This document shows positions 1 through 8,470 of a stretch of DNA of 64,000 bases, one piece after another. This stretch comes from DUQW01 sp050953825 (GTDB taxonomy: Bacteria; Bacillota_I; Bacilli_A; Acholeplasmatales; Acholeplasmataceae), in the NCBI GenBank assembly GCA_050953825.1, contig JBMNNF010000013.1, positions 310,001-374,000 of the forward strand. The letters run 5' to 3'. A program made the position numbers and the translations under genes. Numbering within the stretch: position 1 is the first letter of the stretch; each line of letters starts with the position of its first letter. The notes under the pieces are model-generated. The model saw nothing but the letters and a program-made list of their open reading frames with translations. It made no database searches and was not told where the DNA came from.

Positions 1-1
1 A

Positions 2-196
2 TCAGATAGTGTTGGCGTTGTCTTTTATAATTTAACGAATAATCCTGAAATTTTAGGGGAATCAGATGCTGTCTTAAATAAAATTGAGTTTTCTGATCCT
101 AAATTATTACCATTTGTAATTGAAATTACCGAATCTCAATATACATTTAGATTTATTGGTGAGATGGAAAACGTTCTAGCTGCAATTAGAAAATAA
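2..196 (+). CDS. Unknown protein, C-terminal fragment cut by window start
   Basis: An open frame runs in from the left edge and ends at TAA 194-196, giving about 64 residues ending in NVLAAIRK. The frame is read directly. I do not recognise the family: the piece alternates hydrophobic and acidic residues, with no membrane segment and no motif. A rho-independent terminator follows at once, which supports a real gene end. Confidence 0.6.
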   Translation, partial: SDSVGVVFYNLTNNPEILGESDAVLNKIEFSDPKLLPFVIEITESQYTFRFIGEMENVLAAIRK

Positions 197-202
197 ATTT
201 TT

Positions 203-222
203 AAAGCCGGTTGACCGGCTTT
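203..222 (+). terminator. Rho-independent terminator
   Basis: A perfect 9-bp stem (AAAGCCGGT / ACCGGCTTT) with a 2-nt loop lies right after the upstream stop codon. It is followed by a short, interrupted T tract. It ends the partial upstream gene and insulates tex. Confidence 0.75.
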
Positions 223-239
223 TAGTTTGCCTAGTTTTA

Positions 240-268
240 TTGAATTTATACCATTGAAATGGTATAAT
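240..268 (+). promoter_or_regulatory. tex promoter with a palindrome over the spacer and -10
   Basis: TTGAAT (240-245) and TATAAT (263-268) are separated by 17 bp. The spacer and -10 form a perfect 9-bp inverted repeat, TTATACCAT / ATGGTATAA (246-254, 259-267), with a TGAA loop. The position suits a repressor operator, although no local regulator is an obvious partner. Confidence 0.7.
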
Positions 269-308
269 TATACAAAAGTTTGATTTTTATTAGAAAGGTT
301 TTGATTAT

Positions 309-2456
309 ATGAACGAACAAGTTTTAAGAGAAGTAAGTGAATCATTAAAGATTAGCTTAAAACAAATTAATACCGTATTAACTTTATTAGATGAAGGTAA
401 TACGATTCCGTTTATTGCTAGATATCGTAAAGAAGCGACTGGCGGTTTAGATGAAGAACAAATTAACGCGATCCATAAAGAATGGGAATATGCTAATAAT
501 TTATATAACCGTAAAGAAGATGTAATTCGACTAATTGATGAAAGAGGGATGTTAACTCCAGAATTAAAAGAAGCGATTTTAAAAGCTGAAAAATTAGTTG
601 ATGTTGAAGACTTATATCGTCCTTATAAAGAAAAGAAGAAAACTAAAGCGACTGAAGCGATTGCGAAAGGTTTAGAACCACTCGCTGAGTGGTTGTTAAC
701 TTTCCCAATGACTGATGTCGTTGAAGAAGCTAAAAAATATATTACTGAAGAAGTGCCAACTACCGATGAGGCAATTGAAGGAGCTAAATTTATTATCGCT
801 GAACGAATTAGTGATGAAGCTGATTATCGTAAAGTTTTAAGAGATATGCTAAGAGATTATGGTGAAGTTGTCTCAACCCTTAGAAAAAATGCGGAAGATG
901 AAAGAAAAACTTATGAAAATTATTATGATTATCGTGAACCAGTTAATAAAATCAGACCACATCGTACCTTAGCGATTAATCGTGCTGAAAAAGAAAAAGT
1001 AGTTAATGTTAAAATTGATATTGAACGGTCAATGATGATTGATTATTTAGAAAGACAAGTTATTAAAAAAGATAAATCAACAGCGACTCGTTATCTTAAA
1101 GAGGCAGTTGATGATTCATTAAAACGATTAATCTTTCCAAGTTTAGAACGTGAAATTCGTTCTGAATTAACTGAAGCTGGTGAAGATCAAGCGATTGATA
1201 TTTTCTCAATGAACTTACATAATCTATTACTACAACCACCACTTCAAGGAAGAGTTATTCTTGGAGTGGACCCAGCATATCGAACTGGTTGTAAGTTAGC
1301 GGTAGTTGATGAACAAGGAAAAGTTTTAGCAGTTGATACAATTTACCCACATATTTTTGGTGAACAGAGAAGAATGGAAGCCGCAAGAAAAGTCTTCCAA
1401 TTAGTAACTAAATATAAAGTTGAATTGATCGCAATTGGTAATGGTACCGCTTCAAGAGAAACTGAAGAGTTTATCGCTGACGTTATTAAAGCGACTAATT
1501 TAAAAGCCCAATATGTTATTGTTAATGAAGCTGGAGCTTCGGTATACTCAGCTAGTGATCTAGCACGAGAAGAATTTCCAGATTTAGAGGTGGAACAACG
1601 TTCAGCGGCATCAATTGCCAGAAGACTACAAGATCCATTATCTGAATTAGTTAAGATTGATCCAAAATCAATCGGTGTTGGGCAATATCAACACGATGTT
1701 ACTCCTAAGAAATTAAATGATCAATTAAACTTCGTTGTTACTCAAGCGGTTAACTCAGTGGGAGTTGATGTGAATACCGCCTCAAAAGCACTATTAGTTT
1801 ATGTCTCAGGATTAACTAAACGTACAGCTGATAGTATTGTTGAAAGAAGAAATAAATTAGGTAGATATAACTCGCGTGAAGAATTGTTAGATGTCCCTTA
1901 CTTAGGCGAAAAATCATATGAACAAGCGGTTGGATTTTTAAGAATTAGAGATGGTGAAGAAGCGTTAGATATGACATCAATTCACCCTGAAAGTTATGAA
2001 GTTGCCAAACAAATTATGAAACGGTTTAATATTACTGGCGATATGTTTGGTAAACCAGAAATTGAACTATTTCTTCACAATGTAAATCGTAATGATCTAG
2101 CAAGAGAATTAAATGTCGATCGTTATACTTTAGATGACATTATTGATTCTTTTGTTGCCCCATTACGGGACCCACGTGATGAGTTCCCACAACCAATTTT
2201 AAAATCAGGAGTTTTAACACTTGATGATTTGCACGAAGGTATGGAACTTGAAGGTACTGTTAGAAACGTAGTTGACTTTGGAGCGTTTATTGATGTTGGG
2301 TTACATGAAGATGGATTATTACATATTTCGAAAATGAGAAAATCATATGTCAAACATCCATCTGATGTTGTCTCGGTTGGTGATATCGTTAAAGTGTATG
2401 TCTTAAGTGTTGATAAACAGAGACAGAAAGTCGCTCTGACAATGATTAAAAATTGA
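309..2456 (+). CDS. tex: Tex family RNA-binding transcription accessory protein
   Basis: This is a full-length Tex protein of 715 residues, the usual size. Domains in order are an N-terminal helical region (about 1-180), a YqgF-like RNase H fold opening with ILGVDPAYRTG near residue 317, a helix-hairpin-helix region (about 490-560) and a C-terminal S1 domain (about 640-712, containing GTVRNVVDFGAFIDVG). Tex binds nucleic acid and affects transcription and stress tolerance in other bacteria; here that role is inferred from family. The start follows AGAAAGG. The TGA stop (2454-2456) shows TGA is not read as tryptophan. The stop overlaps the -35 box of the tRNA-Ser promoter. Confidence 0.95.
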   Translation: MNEQVLREVSESLKISLKQINTVLTLLDEGNTIPFIARYRKEATGGLDEEQINAIHKEWEYANNLYNRKEDVIRLIDERGMLTPELKEAILKAEKLVDVEDLYRPYKEKKKTKATEAIAKGLEPLAEWLLTFPMTDVVEEAKKYITEEVPTTDEAIEGAKFIIAERISDEADYRKVLRDMLRDYGEVVSTLRKNAEDERKTYENYYDYREPVNKIRPHRTLAINRAEKEKVVNVKIDIERSMMIDYLERQVIKKDKSTATRYLKEAVDDSLKRLIFPSLEREIRSELTEAGEDQAIDIFSMNLHNLLLQPPLQGRVILGVDPAYRTGCKLAVVDEQGKVLAVDTIYPHIFGEQRRMEAARKVFQLVTKYKVELIAIGNGTASRETEEFIADVIKATNLKAQYVIVNEAGASVYSASDLAREEFPDLEVEQRSAASIARRLQDPLSELVKIDPKSIGVGQYQHDVTPKKLNDQLNFVVTQAVNSVGVDVNTASKALLVYVSGLTKRTADSIVERRNKLGRYNSREELLDVPYLGEKSYEQAVGFLRIRDGEEALDMTSIHPESYEVAKQIMKRFNITGDMFGKPEIELFLHNVNRNDLARELNVDRYTLDDIIDSFVAPLRDPRDEFPQPILKSGVLTLDDLHEGMELEGTVRNVVDFGAFIDVGLHEDGLLHISKMRKSYVKHPSDVVSVGDIVKVYVLSVDKQRQKVALTMIKN

Positions 2457-2481
2457 CAAAAGAATTAAAATAAGTTATCAT
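2453..2481 (+). promoter_or_regulatory. tRNA-Ser promoter
   Basis: A consensus TTGACA (2453-2458) is separated by 17 bp from TATCAT (2476-2481). The -35 box overlaps the tex stop codon, so the tRNA gene has its own strong promoter. Confidence 0.85.
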
Positions 2482-2484
2482 ATA

Positions 2485-2505
2485 TAGGCGCATGTATGGC
2501 GCCTA
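2485..2505 (+). other. Leader hairpin ahead of tRNA-Ser
   Basis: A perfect 7-bp inverted repeat, TAGGCGC / GCGCCTA, lies between the -10 box and the mature tRNA start. There is no T tract. The predicted transcription start falls inside the left arm, so it may be a tex 3-prime end or a DNA site rather than a tRNA leader structure. Confidence 0.4.
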
Positions 2506-2508
2506 GAT

Positions 2509-2599
2509 GGAGGAATACTCAAGAGGCCGAAGAGGACGCACTGCTAACGCGTTAGACTGGGAGACCGGTGCGAGGGTTCAAATCCCTCTTCCTCCGCCA
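2509..2599 (+). tRNA. tRNA-Ser (GCT)
   Basis: The 91-nt cloverleaf has acceptor stem GGAGGAA / TTCCTCC, anticodon loop CTGCTAA (anticodon GCT), a long class II variable arm typical of serine tRNAs, a GGTTCAAAT T-loop and an encoded CCA (2597-2599). Confidence 0.95.
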
Positions 2600-2613
2600 G
2601 TAAAAAAGCATTC

Positions 2614-2641
2614 AAAAAGGAGCGAATTTCGCTCCTTTTTT
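2614..2641. terminator. Bidirectional terminator
   Basis: An 11-bp stem AAAAAGGAGCG / CGCTCCTTTTT with loop AATTT has A and T tracts on both sides. It terminates tRNA-Ser on the plus strand and the convergent membrane-protein gene (2656-3831) on the minus strand. Confidence 0.9.
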
Positions 2642-2655
2642 CACTGAATAGTAAA

Positions 2656-3831
2656 TTATATTTTAGATCTTAAATCTTTTATTCCGAACAAGATTGAGGC
2701 TAATTGATAGAATATAATAAATGCTGATAATAAAAGTAAGCTAGATACCGGAACTTCGTGTTTTGACTTTAAAACATATGCGAAAATAAAGATAATAAGC
2801 GAGATGAACATTAAGGCGATACTAATTATCGTATTAAGAAGTGAAGCGACTCTAATCGAAGCGAGAGTTTCTCTACTAGCTCCATGTTTTTTAAGTAGAA
2901 TATAAATATTGAGAAATAGTGACATAATTAAACTAAACTGGATAAAATAGACTATAAAGTTTAAACCAACTACTCCATACATCACAATTTTCATATCACT
3001 TTCCATTCCATCAACAATTTCACTTAAACTACCTAATAATGAGACGATTTCGAAAGCCTCGTTTAGCATGGCAATAGTAGTTTTTATAATGTAAGTAAGG
3101 AAACTTAATAATACGATTAAAATAATAATACTAAATAGTTTCCAAATAATTTCACCAGCATTGCAAAAATAAACTGATTCATTATTATCAACTTCTAAAG
3201 TTGAATTTTGATTTCGCGCTTTTTCTACAGTAGTCAATTCTTTTTCTAACTGATTATAATTAGCAATTGCCCGTTTGATTTCTTCTTTAGAAGCCTGTCT
3301 ATCAAAAATAATCTCTCTTTGTATATCTAACTGCATATGGATATTAGCATCAATTTCATCCATAATTGGCCTAGAAATCGCTGCCCTTGTTGATATGATT
3401 TTTGAATTAAATTTTTTTGATACAATATTAAGAACAAGAGAAACTATTCCGAAAATTATACCGAGAATTGCAATATTGAATGAATCAACTTCAATCGAAA
3501 TTGATGTTCCATCTGGTGGCGATATGGCATAAATTAAAGTAACAATGAAGGCGATTAAATAAAGTGCCAAGAGAAGTATAACTAAAAACATAGCCATAGT
3601 TCTAAATATTTTTTTAGTTTGATATCTTAATTTAAAACGAGCCGCTATTTCAAAAAGCAATCCTAAAACCATCAAAAATATCGCTACCGCTACTAAAATA
3701 ATAACCATTTGACTACGGTCATTTCTAATTGCTCTCGTCAATTGAGCTGAAAGAAAAAATAATATCAAAACGTATGTCGCGATACCAAATCCAAAAGCGG
3801 CACTACTTATTCGTTTCTCTTTTCTTAGCAT
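2656..3831 (-). CDS. Polytopic membrane protein, unknown family
   Basis: The 391-residue protein has about eight hydrophobic segments: four N-terminal (starting SAAFGFGIATYVLILFF), a charged, coiled-coil-like central stretch (MDEIDANIHMQLDIQREI onward) and four C-terminal. I recognise no transporter or enzyme motif. The start is placed at 3831 because AAAGGAG precedes it by 11 nt. The upstream in-frame ATGs (to 3885) lie inside the promoter at 3857-3885 and cannot be used by that transcript. It is a single-gene unit ending at the shared terminator. Confidence 0.75.
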   Translation of the reverse strand: MLRKEKRISSAAFGFGIATYVLILFFLSAQLTRAIRNDRSQMVIILVAVAIFLMVLGLLFEIAARFKLRYQTKKIFRTMAMFLVILLLALYLIAFIVTLIYAISPPDGTSISIEVDSFNIAILGIIFGIVSLVLNIVSKKFNSKIISTRAAISRPIMDEIDANIHMQLDIQREIIFDRQASKEEIKRAIANYNQLEKELTTVEKARNQNSTLEVDNNESVYFCNAGEIIWKLFSIIILIVLLSFLTYIIKTTIAMLNEAFEIVSLLGSLSEIVDGMESDMKIVMYGVVGLNFIVYFIQFSLIMSLFLNIYILLKKHGASRETLASIRVASLLNTIISIALMFISLIIFIFAYVLKSKHEVPVSSLLLLSAFIIFYQLASILFGIKDLRSKI

Positions 3832-3856
3832 AAAATCATCAACTCCTTTACTAATC

Positions 3857-3885
3857 ATTGTAATAATCATTTTTAAAATTGTCAA
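3857..3885 (-). promoter_or_regulatory. Promoter of the 2656-3831 membrane protein gene
   Basis: On the minus strand, TTGACA (3880-3885) and TACAAT (3857-3862) are separated by exactly 17 bp. This sets the gene start downstream, at 3831. Confidence 0.85.
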
Positions 3886-3905
3886 GGCTTTCCAAAATTA
3901 CCAAT

Positions 3906-3934
3906 AAAAAAACCACCAAAATCAATTTGGTGGT
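3906..3934 (-). terminator. Minus-strand terminator with no obvious gene
   Basis: A 9-bp stem (ACCACCAAA / TTTGGTGGT, 3912-3934) has its T tract only in the minus-strand reading (3906-3911). No minus-strand gene lies upstream; the neighbour at 4072 is on the plus strand. It may block antisense transcription into the 3831 promoter. Confidence 0.6.
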
Positions 3935-4071
3935 GTTAAAATTAAATTTGCAATACTTAAAGTTTTTTAAAAAATATGTATACCAAACTCCTTTAAATAA
4001 TCGATAAAATATGTATAGTCACATGGTATAATGAAAGTGGACTCAAAAAATCAAGGAAGGAAAATTAAAAT

Positions 4072-4803
4072 ATGATTAAAATAATTAAAGTAGGAAAATT
4101 AAACAATAGTTATGAAAAGTATCATATTCTGGAAGATAATCATTTAATCGGACATTTTGTGGCATACGATAATAAATATCACTCTAACAACAAATATATT
4201 TCTCCACTTAATGAAACATTTAATACTCTAAATGATGAGCAATATATAAAAGCGGTTAAAGATTATTTTAATCAACCACTACAAGTAGTAGTTGATTCAA
4301 AAGAAAAAGAAATAATTAAAAAACTTAAAGAACTAGGTTTTTCATTAAAAAGAGAAACTTTTGAAAGAACTTATTATAAAAAAGATTTTATCTTAAAAAA
4401 TATCGGACTTATTGAAATAGAGTTTTATGATAAAGGAAGTTTAGAATACGAAAAAGCTGCCAACATAGCTTATGAACATTATTTAAAGACACACAAAAAA
4501 GTTAATCCATATACTGGAACATTAGAAGATTTTCTTGAAATACTGCCGGAACAAGTTATTTGTCAAACTCATAAAAATAAAATTATCAATCTTTCTTTTG
4601 TTGACAACAATGAGTTCTGTTATTGGGCTAGTAATGAAAGAAAAAGTTTTGAAACATTCGCCTATACATTAATCGTTTATATGTTTAGTCGCCATGATAT
4701 GATTGAATTGGAAGTTGATTCAACTGATTATATAGCACGTCAAATAAAAGCGATGTTTCATGATAATAATAAAGATTCAATTAAAACATTTATTTTTGAA
4801 TAA
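4072..4803 (+). CDS. Unknown soluble protein, weakly GNAT-like
   Basis: The 243-residue protein has no signal peptide or membrane segment. The N-terminal half (KLKELGFSLKRETFERTYYKK) and the C-terminal half (YWASNERKSFETFAYTLIVY) have the alternating pattern of acetyltransferase-like folds, but I see no clear acetyl-CoA loop. The GNAT comparison is therefore weak. AAGGAAGG precedes the ATG. A TATAAT at 4027-4032 is a likely -10 with a poor -35, preceded by two copies of AAATATGTATA (near 3972 and 4007). The membrane protein gene at 4821 follows after 17 nt and is probably co-transcribed. Confidence 0.6.
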   Translation: MIKIIKVGKLNNSYEKYHILEDNHLIGHFVAYDNKYHSNNKYISPLNETFNTLNDEQYIKAVKDYFNQPLQVVVDSKEKEIIKKLKELGFSLKRETFERTYYKKDFILKNIGLIEIEFYDKGSLEYEKAANIAYEHYLKTHKKVNPYTGTLEDFLEILPEQVICQTHKNKIINLSFVDNNEFCYWASNERKSFETFAYTLIVYMFSRHDMIELEVDSTDYIARQIKAMFHDNNKDSIKTFIFE

Positions 4804-4820
4804 AAAAAGGATGATTATTT

Positions 4821-5291
4821 GTGGATGAACAACTACGACAATTACTTATTTTTATTGGGGTGATTCTCATAGGACAAGTTGGCTTAAAACTATGGTCTCT
4901 TTTTAGTATTCCATTTCACAAATTTAATAAAGATAAGTTTTCTAACCAACACGGTCTTGATGAGTTATATTTTATCATATACGGCTTGTTGTATTTTTTT
5001 CATTTAGGAGTAGTTTACGTCACATTATCCATTACGTATAAAATTGGTTATTATATATTTATCATATTAGTTCTAAATATTACTTTAACCATTTTAATTT
5101 ATCAAAAAATTAATCCTGAGTTAACGCAAATCGTCAGTCATGAAAAGGTTATTTTAGAATCAAAAAACTTATATAAAAATGAAAATAAGAAGTGGGTTTA
5201 TGTTCATTATTTTTTGAATACGTTTTATCAAATATCAATAGTTGTTAATAGTATCGTGGCGATAACGGTGTATGTCCTTCTTATTTCATAA
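4821..5291 (+). CDS. Small membrane protein, four predicted helices
   Basis: The 156-residue protein has four hydrophobic segments (LLIFIGVILIGQVGL, ELYFIIYGLLYFFHLGVVYV, IGYYIFIILVLNITLTILIY, and a C-terminal helix ending VAITVYVLLIS). Family unknown. The start is GTG, preceded 10 nt upstream by AAAAAAGG; the nearby ATG at 4825 is out of frame. It follows the 4072 gene closely and ends before a terminator, so the two probably form one transcript. Confidence 0.65.
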   Translation: MDEQLRQLLIFIGVILIGQVGLKLWSLFSIPFHKFNKDKFSNQHGLDELYFIIYGLLYFFHLGVVYVTLSITYKIGYYIFIILVLNITLTILIYQKINPELTQIVSHEKVILESKNLYKNENKKWVYVHYFLNTFYQISIVVNSIVAITVYVLLIS

Positions 5292-5299
5292 TAATGATT

Positions 5300-5325
5300 A
5301 AAGAGTTACTATGGTACTCTTTTTT
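5300..5325 (+). terminator. Rho-independent terminator
   Basis: The stem AAAGAGT / ACTCTTT (5300-5306, 5316-5322), with an inner AC/GT extension, is followed by a T run. It ends the 4072-5291 transcript. Confidence 0.8.
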
Positions 5326-5362
5326 AATAATGAAATTTTTAGTAGTTTCAAGTATAATATTT

Positions 5363-5408
5363 ACGCAACAAATTGTTGCGTGACATTATTAACGAGCGGT
5401 GCTACAAT
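5363..5408 (+). promoter_or_regulatory. Promoter with 19-bp palindromic operator
   Basis: ACGCAACAA / TTGTTGCGT (5363-5371 and 5373-5381) is a perfect 9-bp inverted repeat around one central base. It overlaps a -35 (GTGACA, 5380-5385) placed 17 bp before TACAAT (5403-5408). The next gene encodes an XRE-type regulator, so autoregulation through this site is likely (inference). Confidence 0.75.
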
Positions 5409-5426
5409 ATAGGTGAGGACAGATAA

Positions 5427-5879
5427 ATGATTGATTCTTATGAAGTTGGAAGAAAAATTTCATCACTTAGACTAAATCACAATATGACTCAAGAAGAGTT
5501 AGCCGAAAAGCTTTATGTGACGCGTCAAGCTTTATCGAGGTGGGAGCGTGGCCAAGCAGTTCCACCGGTTGAGATAGTCGTTGAATTGGGACGTATTTTT
5601 CATGTTTCTTTTGATGAGATTTTATGTCTAAACGAAAGTTTTGAAATTGATCCAGATGACATCTTTAAAAACCATGACCGTCAACTGATAATTAATCGAA
5701 TTATTTCTGGTGATCTTGAAGTAAATATCCCAGATATTTTCTATCAACTATCACCACTTGAAAGAATTCATATTTTATCCAAGATTAGAGATGGGGTCAT
5801 CACAACTAATTTTGAAGAATTAATTGTCAAATTAACACCCTCAGAACTTAAATTTTTAGGAGGAAAAAAACATGAGTGA
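5427..5879 (+). CDS. XRE-family transcriptional regulator
   Basis: The 150-residue protein has an N-terminal Cro/CI-type helix-turn-helix (residues about 8-62): KISSLRLNHNMTQEELAEKL, then VTRQALSRWERGQAVP, the usual turn and recognition helix. The C-terminal about 80 residues (LEVNIPDIFYQLSPLERIHI and beyond) match no domain I know and may oligomerise or contact the partner protein. GAGGACAG precedes the ATG. The gene overlaps the next coding region by 8 nt, so the two are translationally coupled. The palindrome at 5363-5381 is its probable operator. Confidence 0.88.
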   Translation: MIDSYEVGRKISSLRLNHNMTQEELAEKLYVTRQALSRWERGQAVPPVEIVVELGRIFHVSFDEILCLNESFEIDPDDIFKNHDRQLIINRIISGDLEVNIPDIFYQLSPLERIHILSKIRDGVITTNFEELIVKLTPSELKFLGGKKHE

Positions 5880-6795
5880 AAATTTTGTAAACCGTAGAAA
5901 AGCGAGAAGACTTGCTGAACAAAATAGGGATAATGAAATACATTTAAAAATTGAAGTCATTACTAAAGACTTAGAATTAGCTAATGCTCAATTTTTAGAG
6001 GCAGTTAAATTATTTAGTGAAACTAAAGAATCAATGTTAGAAGAAGTGATTGAGTCATTAGAGGGTAACATTAAAGAAATTAAAGATGACTTAAAAATAG
6101 TTTCTGAAGACTTTGATACTTTAAAGAAAGTGAATGAAGATTTTGAAGCGAGAAAAGCTAAATTAAATTTAAAAAGAACTAGTCATCAAGAACGATTTCT
6201 TTCATCAATGGAAGATTTACTAACCAATTTAGAAGACATTGAAGAAGAAGTCGATGATTTAAATGATGAAATTATTGATTTATATGAAGAAATCGAAGAA
6301 GCCAAAGGCGAATATATTTATCGTAAAGGTAAAAGAGTTAATAAATTTCAATCAATTGAAGACGTTTCTGAAATCATTAATAAAGCTTTTAGCAAATTAA
6401 AAGAAACGTTTACCTTTGACTTCAACAATGAAAAAAACAGTAAAACTAAAACATTAGTTTCATTATTACCATTTTTAGATGATGAAGAACTAGATGAAAT
6501 AGCTGATATGATTATTAATGATCATGAAGATTTAAGAGGATTAAAACTAGCAACAATCTTTCCGTTTTTATCTGAAGAAAAATGTGATGCCATTTTTTTA
6601 GCTAAAATGACTTCTTTAAATCAAAATGAAATTTCATCAATTGTTCCTTTTGTTAGTCAAAAGACATTATCAAGTTTAGTTGATCAATACATTGCTGGGA
6701 ACTTAACAAAAGTTAATATGAATGTAATTTATCCGTTTTTGGATAAAGAAGACATTAAGCGAATTTTCTTTCACGAATTAAATAAAGAAAATTAA
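5872..6795 (+). CDS. Coiled-coil protein with four C-terminal PFL repeats
   Basis: The 307-residue soluble protein has an arginine/lysine-rich start (NFVNRRKARRLAEQNRDNE), a long acidic coiled coil (about 20-150), then four repeats of about 33 residues, each opening PF(L/V) and followed by charged helices: LLPFLDDEELDEI, IFPFLSEEKCDAI, IVPFVSQKTLSSL, IYPFLDKEDIKRI. Similar PFLxxE helical repeats occur in some envelope-stress proteins of Firmicutes; I cannot confirm homology. AGGAGG lies just upstream, and the 8-nt overlap with the XRE regulator implies a functional pair. A terminator follows. Confidence 0.7.
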   Translation: MSENFVNRRKARRLAEQNRDNEIHLKIEVITKDLELANAQFLEAVKLFSETKESMLEEVIESLEGNIKEIKDDLKIVSEDFDTLKKVNEDFEARKAKLNLKRTSHQERFLSSMEDLLTNLEDIEEEVDDLNDEIIDLYEEIEEAKGEYIYRKGKRVNKFQSIEDVSEIINKAFSKLKETFTFDFNNEKNSKTKTLVSLLPFLDDEELDEIADMIINDHEDLRGLKLATIFPFLSEEKCDAIFLAKMTSLNQNEISSIVPFVSQKTLSSLVDQYIAGNLTKVNMNVIYPFLDKEDIKRIFFHELNKEN

Positions 6796-6811
6796 TTTTA
6801 ATTACAACCAC

Positions 6812-6837
6812 AAGCTCCATTTTCGGAGCTTTTTTTC
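6812..6837 (+). terminator. Rho-independent terminator
   Basis: The stem AAGCTCC / GGAGCTT (6812-6818, 6825-6831) is followed by a T run. It ends the regulator/coiled-coil operon. Confidence 0.85.
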
Positions 6838-7115
6838 TTAGCATGTAAACACTATATAAATAGTATTATTATGTTTAGTTAAATAGATTGTTATTTAAAA
6901 AAATATAAAAAGGTGAATTGAAAAAGTAATTGTCCTGATATTCAAAATGCCCATCTTGACATACTAACTACCCTTTGTTAGGCGATGTTTATTTTCATAA
7001 TATTTAGTATTTGTAAGTTTTTAAAGGTGCGCAATTTGCTAAAAAATAGAATTAACTAAACCCGAATCTCATGATAAAAGACGGCCAAAATGCCGATTGT
7101 TAATTTAATTGTCCG
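6838..7115. other. Non-coding stretch before the IS30-type element
   Basis: About 280 bp without a supportable gene. It holds a small hairpin (CGGC / GCCG near 7082-7095) and two similar 9-mers containing AATTGTCC (near 6928 and 7107). I see no transposase remnant. Confidence 0.4.
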
Positions 7116-8399
7116 CTTATATTTTTCTCTGTTATGTCAAATTTAATGTGTTAAGTTTTATTATTTGTGATAAAATATTTTATGGAATGAGATTAATAGA
7201 TTTTCGTTTTCTATTTTCTCTAATCCCAACTTTGATAGTGCGGCTTCACCATAGACTTTGGAGAATAATTCATATGGTGATAAGCCGCCTGCTTTATTTG
7301 TGGTAATAGAATTAATTTGGGACATTACCAAATTAAGTTTTGATTGTGTTAACCAATCAATAGACTTACCTTTTGGGAAAAACCTTCTTAATCTAGTATG
7401 AGCTTGTTCTACGCCGCCTTTTTGATAAGGTTTGTTGGGGTCGCAGTAGTATAATAGCGTCCTTTTTTTATTCAAGTCGATACTTTCTTCTAGTGATTCA
7501 TAATTTTGAAATTCCGTACCTCTATCAGTTAAAATCACCGGAAAAATCTCTTTAAATAATTTATATCCCAGCTTTCTTTCTATTTTATCTAGAACTCTTT
7601 TTACTTGATTGTTTGTTTGTCTTTGAAGAATATAACCTAAAAATAATCCTGTCTTTTCATGATATATGGTCAAGATTGCTTTATTGTCTTCAGCTATTCC
7701 TTCTACGCAGTCCATTTGAATATCAGAAGCTATATTGTTGTTTAATAAAAATGTAATATAATCTGCATATGTTTTGTTTATAAACCGCGGATTAAAATGT
7801 TTTTTGTCTTTACTAGCACGTTTTCTTGGTTTCCTTCTAACTTTTAGTGGCATCTTAGGGATATTCACTTTTATTACTCTTTCTTCAATATATCTATAGA
7901 TTGTTCTTACTGAAACCCCAAGATTATTGGTTCTTGCAATATGCTCAATTGGTATACCCCTATCAATTCCATCGCTAATAATAGACTCTAATTTTAAAAC
8001 CTCTTCATGAGATAAACGAACACCTGTTTTAGATTCGGATTTTCTTTCGTCACTTAAATCTTGAGCTCTTTGTGCTGTGTATATCGCTCTTTCTGAAGAT
8101 AGGCATCCAGCTTTAAATTTATTACAGTTATGACAGGTATAAGGAAAGTGTTCAAGTTTATCGCACTTGATCGGATCTGAAAATAAAAATTTATTTGTTT
8201 CATTTGTATAAATGTGCCTATTGTTGTAAATTTCACGTCTAATAGTTTTTTCATTTCGACCAAGTGTATTTGCAATTTCACTAGCTGATTTTCTATCTTT
8301 TACTAAAGCCTCTATAGTATATCTCTCAATGATGGTTATATGTCCTGACTTTTTCATAATAATCACTCCATTCTCGGACATAACAGAGATACTTATAAG
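7116..8399 (-). mobile_element. IS30-family insertion sequence
   Basis: An element of about 1.28 kb is bounded by imperfect 23-bp inverted repeats, 7116-7138 and 8377-8399, matching at 20 of 23 positions (both contain CTCTGTTATGTC). The single transposase gene fills it, with 42-45 bp between each end and the gene. I see no target-site duplication, so the outer limits may be off by a few bases or the insertion is old. Confidence 0.75.
7161..8357 (-). CDS. IS30-family transposase
   Basis: The 398-residue protein has an N-terminal helix-turn-helix (ERYTIEALVKDRKSASEIAN, then LGRNEKTIRREI), a cysteine-rich linker (CHNCNKFKAGC) and a C-terminal DDE integrase core. The likely triad is D in IQMDCVEG, D in ILTDRGTEF and E in KGGVEQAH. 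The start at 8357 is chosen because GGAG lies 8 nt upstream; a longer in-frame reading to 8435 would cross the inverted repeat. The frame looks intact. DDE chemistry is family knowledge; activity is unknown. Confidence 0.92.
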   Translation of the reverse strand: MKKSGHITIIERYTIEALVKDRKSASEIANTLGRNEKTIRREIYNNRHIYTNETNKFLFSDPIKCDKLEHFPYTCHNCNKFKAGCLSSERAIYTAQRAQDLSDERKSESKTGVRLSHEEVLKLESIISDGIDRGIPIEHIARTNNLGVSVRTIYRYIEERVIKVNIPKMPLKVRRKPRKRASKDKKHFNPRFINKTYADYITFLLNNNIASDIQMDCVEGIAEDNKAILTIYHEKTGLFLGYILQRQTNNQVKRVLDKIERKLGYKLFKEIFPVILTDRGTEFQNYESLEESIDLNKKRTLLYYCDPNKPYQKGGVEQAHTRLRRFFPKGKSIDWLTQSKLNLVMSQINSITTNKAGGLSPYELFSKVYGEAALSKLGLEKIENENLLISFHKIFYHK

Positions 8400-8470
8400 A
8401 TAGTTTATATTGTTTAAATATCCAAATATTATCATAAAAATTCGCTGTTTAACTTAAGTGTTGCTGACTT

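Noticed and set aside
2451..2459. Possible use of TGA as tryptophan (Mycoplasma code)
   Set aside because: tex and several other genes end at TGA at the expected family length, and the tRNA-Trp seen has anticodon CCA.
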